Source: Halobacteriales archaeon QS_1_68_20
GTDB taxonomy: Archaea; Halobacteriota; Halobacteria; Halobacteriales; PXRE01
Direction of reading: 5' to 3'
Assembly: GCA_003021085.1 (NCBI GenBank)
Contig: PXRE01000039.1
Span: 1-64,000, forward strand
Length of the DNA: 64,000 nucleotides
Shown here: one piece after another, positions 62,998-64,000 of the stretch
Position numbering within the stretch: the first letter of the stretch is position 1
Layout: each line of letters begins with the position of its first letter
Made by a program: the position numbers and the translations under genes
Notes under the pieces: model-generated
Told to the model about the DNA's origin: nothing
Database searches by the model: none
Seen by the model: only the letters and a program-made list of their open reading frames with translations

Positions 62998-63426
62998 TCA
63001 ACGATCACTGCCAGGCGTCGGTCGGGGCATCGCCTCGATCTCGCGGATGCTGGGCGTCCGCTCCATGCGCTCGTAGAGGTCCCGCCAGTGATCGATCTCC
63101 TCGTAGAGGCCGGCCTGCTGGAGCAGTCGTCGACCCTTCTCGGTCACTGCCCAGAACGTCGACGGCAGGTCGCGCTTGCGCTCGCCCTTCGGGAGCTTTA
63201 GTTTCTCGACTCCGCCGACCTCCTCCAGTTTCCGGAGGTGGTACTGGACCGTGCTCGACTCCAGACTCGGGTTCCGGTAGTCGAGTTCGGCCGCACTGAG
63301 ACATGCTTCCGGATGTGCGATGATCTGCTGAAGGAGTTTCGCCCGGGACTGCTGTAGCACTTGTCGGAGCGCCTCGAAGTCGGTTCTCTCTTCGCTCTTC
63401 GGGCAGTCGTTGGCGTTCTCGTCCAT
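62998..63426 (-). CDS. winged-helix transcriptional regulator
   Basis: The 142-residue protein has a helix-turn-helix/wing (RAKLLQQIIAHPEACLSAAE, SSTVQYHLRKLEEVGGVEKL) of the ArsR/TrmB-like type, then TFWAVTEKGRRLLQQAG and a helical dimerisation tail. No effector domain is evident. Start at 63426 (MDENANDCPKSEERTD); 63447 adds seven residues. Confidence 0.83.
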   Translation of the reverse strand: MDENANDCPKSEERTDFEALRQVLQQSRAKLLQQIIAHPEACLSAAELDYRNPSLESSTVQYHLRKLEEVGGVEKLKLPKGERKRDLPSTFWAVTEKGRRLLQQAGLYEEIDHWRDLYERMERTPSIREIEAMPRPTPGSDR

Positions 63427-63626
63427 CTGCCCGAAGAAAGGAACCACGACAGTATAGTCATTTTTGCCACTGTGCGTTTGATGACGGAGAATCGCAACGA
63501 CCTGCGGTAGCGGCCACCGACGCGATGATCGCCGGCCTGTTCGACGTTCTGGAAAACGAGGGGGCGGCTGATCCGGTGGGAGCGCCCCGCCGAACTTCCC
63601 GACCTCGTCGACGACACGTCCCCTGA

Positions 63627-64000
63627 CTACACCTCGAACGGTGAAACCGGGTCGAGGCCACGCTCGTCCAGTTGCTCCCGCAGGAGTGGTACCCGGTCCC
63701 GGAGCTGCTGGGGGTCGTGGGCGTCGGTGCCGACGGTCACGGCCACGTCGTACTCCGCGAGGACGTCGAGAAACGCTTCACGGGGGTGAAACCGGCCGTA
63801 GTCGGCGGTCACCCGGCCGGCGTTGACTCGGGGACGGTCCGGGAGTCCGCGAAGGCCGCGGCGACCTGCCGGTAGTGGTCCTCGGTGGCGAGGCCGATGC
63901 CCGACAGTCCGGCGTCGGCCGCCGCCCGACCATCCAGGGGCGGAAGTCGCCGTCGGAGTAGCTCGTGTGCGCGCGGTAGTCGGCCCTCGCGGACGCGGTT
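63627..64000 (-). pseudogene. PHP-domain metal-dependent phosphoesterase, frameshifted, cut by the window end
   Basis: The PHP motifs are in three frames: YRAHTSYSDGDFRPWMV (HTxYSDG metal site) near 63960, AADAGLSGIGLATEDHYR near 63905, and VTADYGRFHPREAFLDVLAE then VAVTVGTDAHDPQQLRDRVP near 63690-63810. The protein ends PVSPFEV at 63627. Such enzymes act as histidinol phosphatase or nuclease-like phosphoesterases. The 5' part lies beyond the window. Either a relic or indel errors. Confidence 0.65.

Noticed and set aside
63481-63650. Fragment reading DAMIAGLFDVLENE then, after a frame change, RLIRWERPAELPDLVDD
   Set aside because: Could be the remnant of a short regulator-like gene, but too short and broken to list as a feature.

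Overview
The window is chromosomal DNA of an extremely halophilic archaeon (class Halobacteria). Signs of this are the very high GC content, strongly acidic proteins, short or absent leaders, TATA-type promoters, and archaea-only genes: a two-domain histone, S6e, the L1-P0-L12 operon, the archaeosine radical SAM enzyme RaSEA, CofH, KorAB and class I CCA transferase. Placement near Haloarculaceae is only an impression. Genes are dense and mostly housekeeping, but several accessory patches and a striking number of broken genes are interspersed.

Layout. 1-4.3 kb: tRNA-Cys, a CheY-like regulator, small membrane proteins, an intron-bearing tRNA-Lys next to a tRNA-derived inverted repeat, and an M20 peptidase. 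4.5-12.3 kb: a decayed surface protein, then a phospho-signalling operon on the minus strand (FHA/zinc-ribbon protein, VWA protein, kinase-FHA, PP2C-FHA, kinase-FHA) with a divergent serine-rich zinc-ribbon membrane protein. 12.4-22.6 kb: beta-CASP nuclease, DUF502-like membrane protein, broken FNT transporter, S6e, relic TnpB, tRNA-Arg, ABC transporter, Tat-exported DUF7282-like protein. 22.6-32.1 kb: RPA, histone, HDAC-like deacetylase, CCA transferase, intron-bearing tRNA-Asn, Nudix, flavin oxidoreductase, korAB.

32.2-39.2 kb holds two geranylgeranyl-reductase-like flavoproteins and two cytochromes P450 (one broken), with mosaic near-identity within each pair. 39-48.8 kb carries membrane proteins, a PAPS-reductase-like protein, a phosphate transporter, Usp, small zinc-finger proteins and CofH. 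48.9-51.6 kb is the most interesting accessory patch: a 51-residue candidate lanthipeptide precursor with its own TATA box, convergent with a LanM-type dehydratase that lacks the LanC cyclase domain and is frameshifted near its N terminus. 51.7-54.3 kb holds purC, a ribbon-helix-helix protein, purS and purQ. The rest holds relics (ABC permease, Nudix, MscS, PHP), RaSEA, a TctA-like permease, the L12-P0-L1 ribosomal operon with a hairpin leader, a thioredoxin and a winged-helix regulator.

Features cutting across regions: three copies of a 27-bp AT-rich near-palindrome (near 17.0, 23.0 and 53.1 kb), two copies of a roughly 160-190 bp GC-rich dispersed repeat (33.9 and 40.1 kb), a nested palindrome inserted in frame in the beta-CASP gene, and about ten genes broken by one or a few indels. 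Those breaks are either real decay or assembly indel errors; the sequence alone cannot separate the two.
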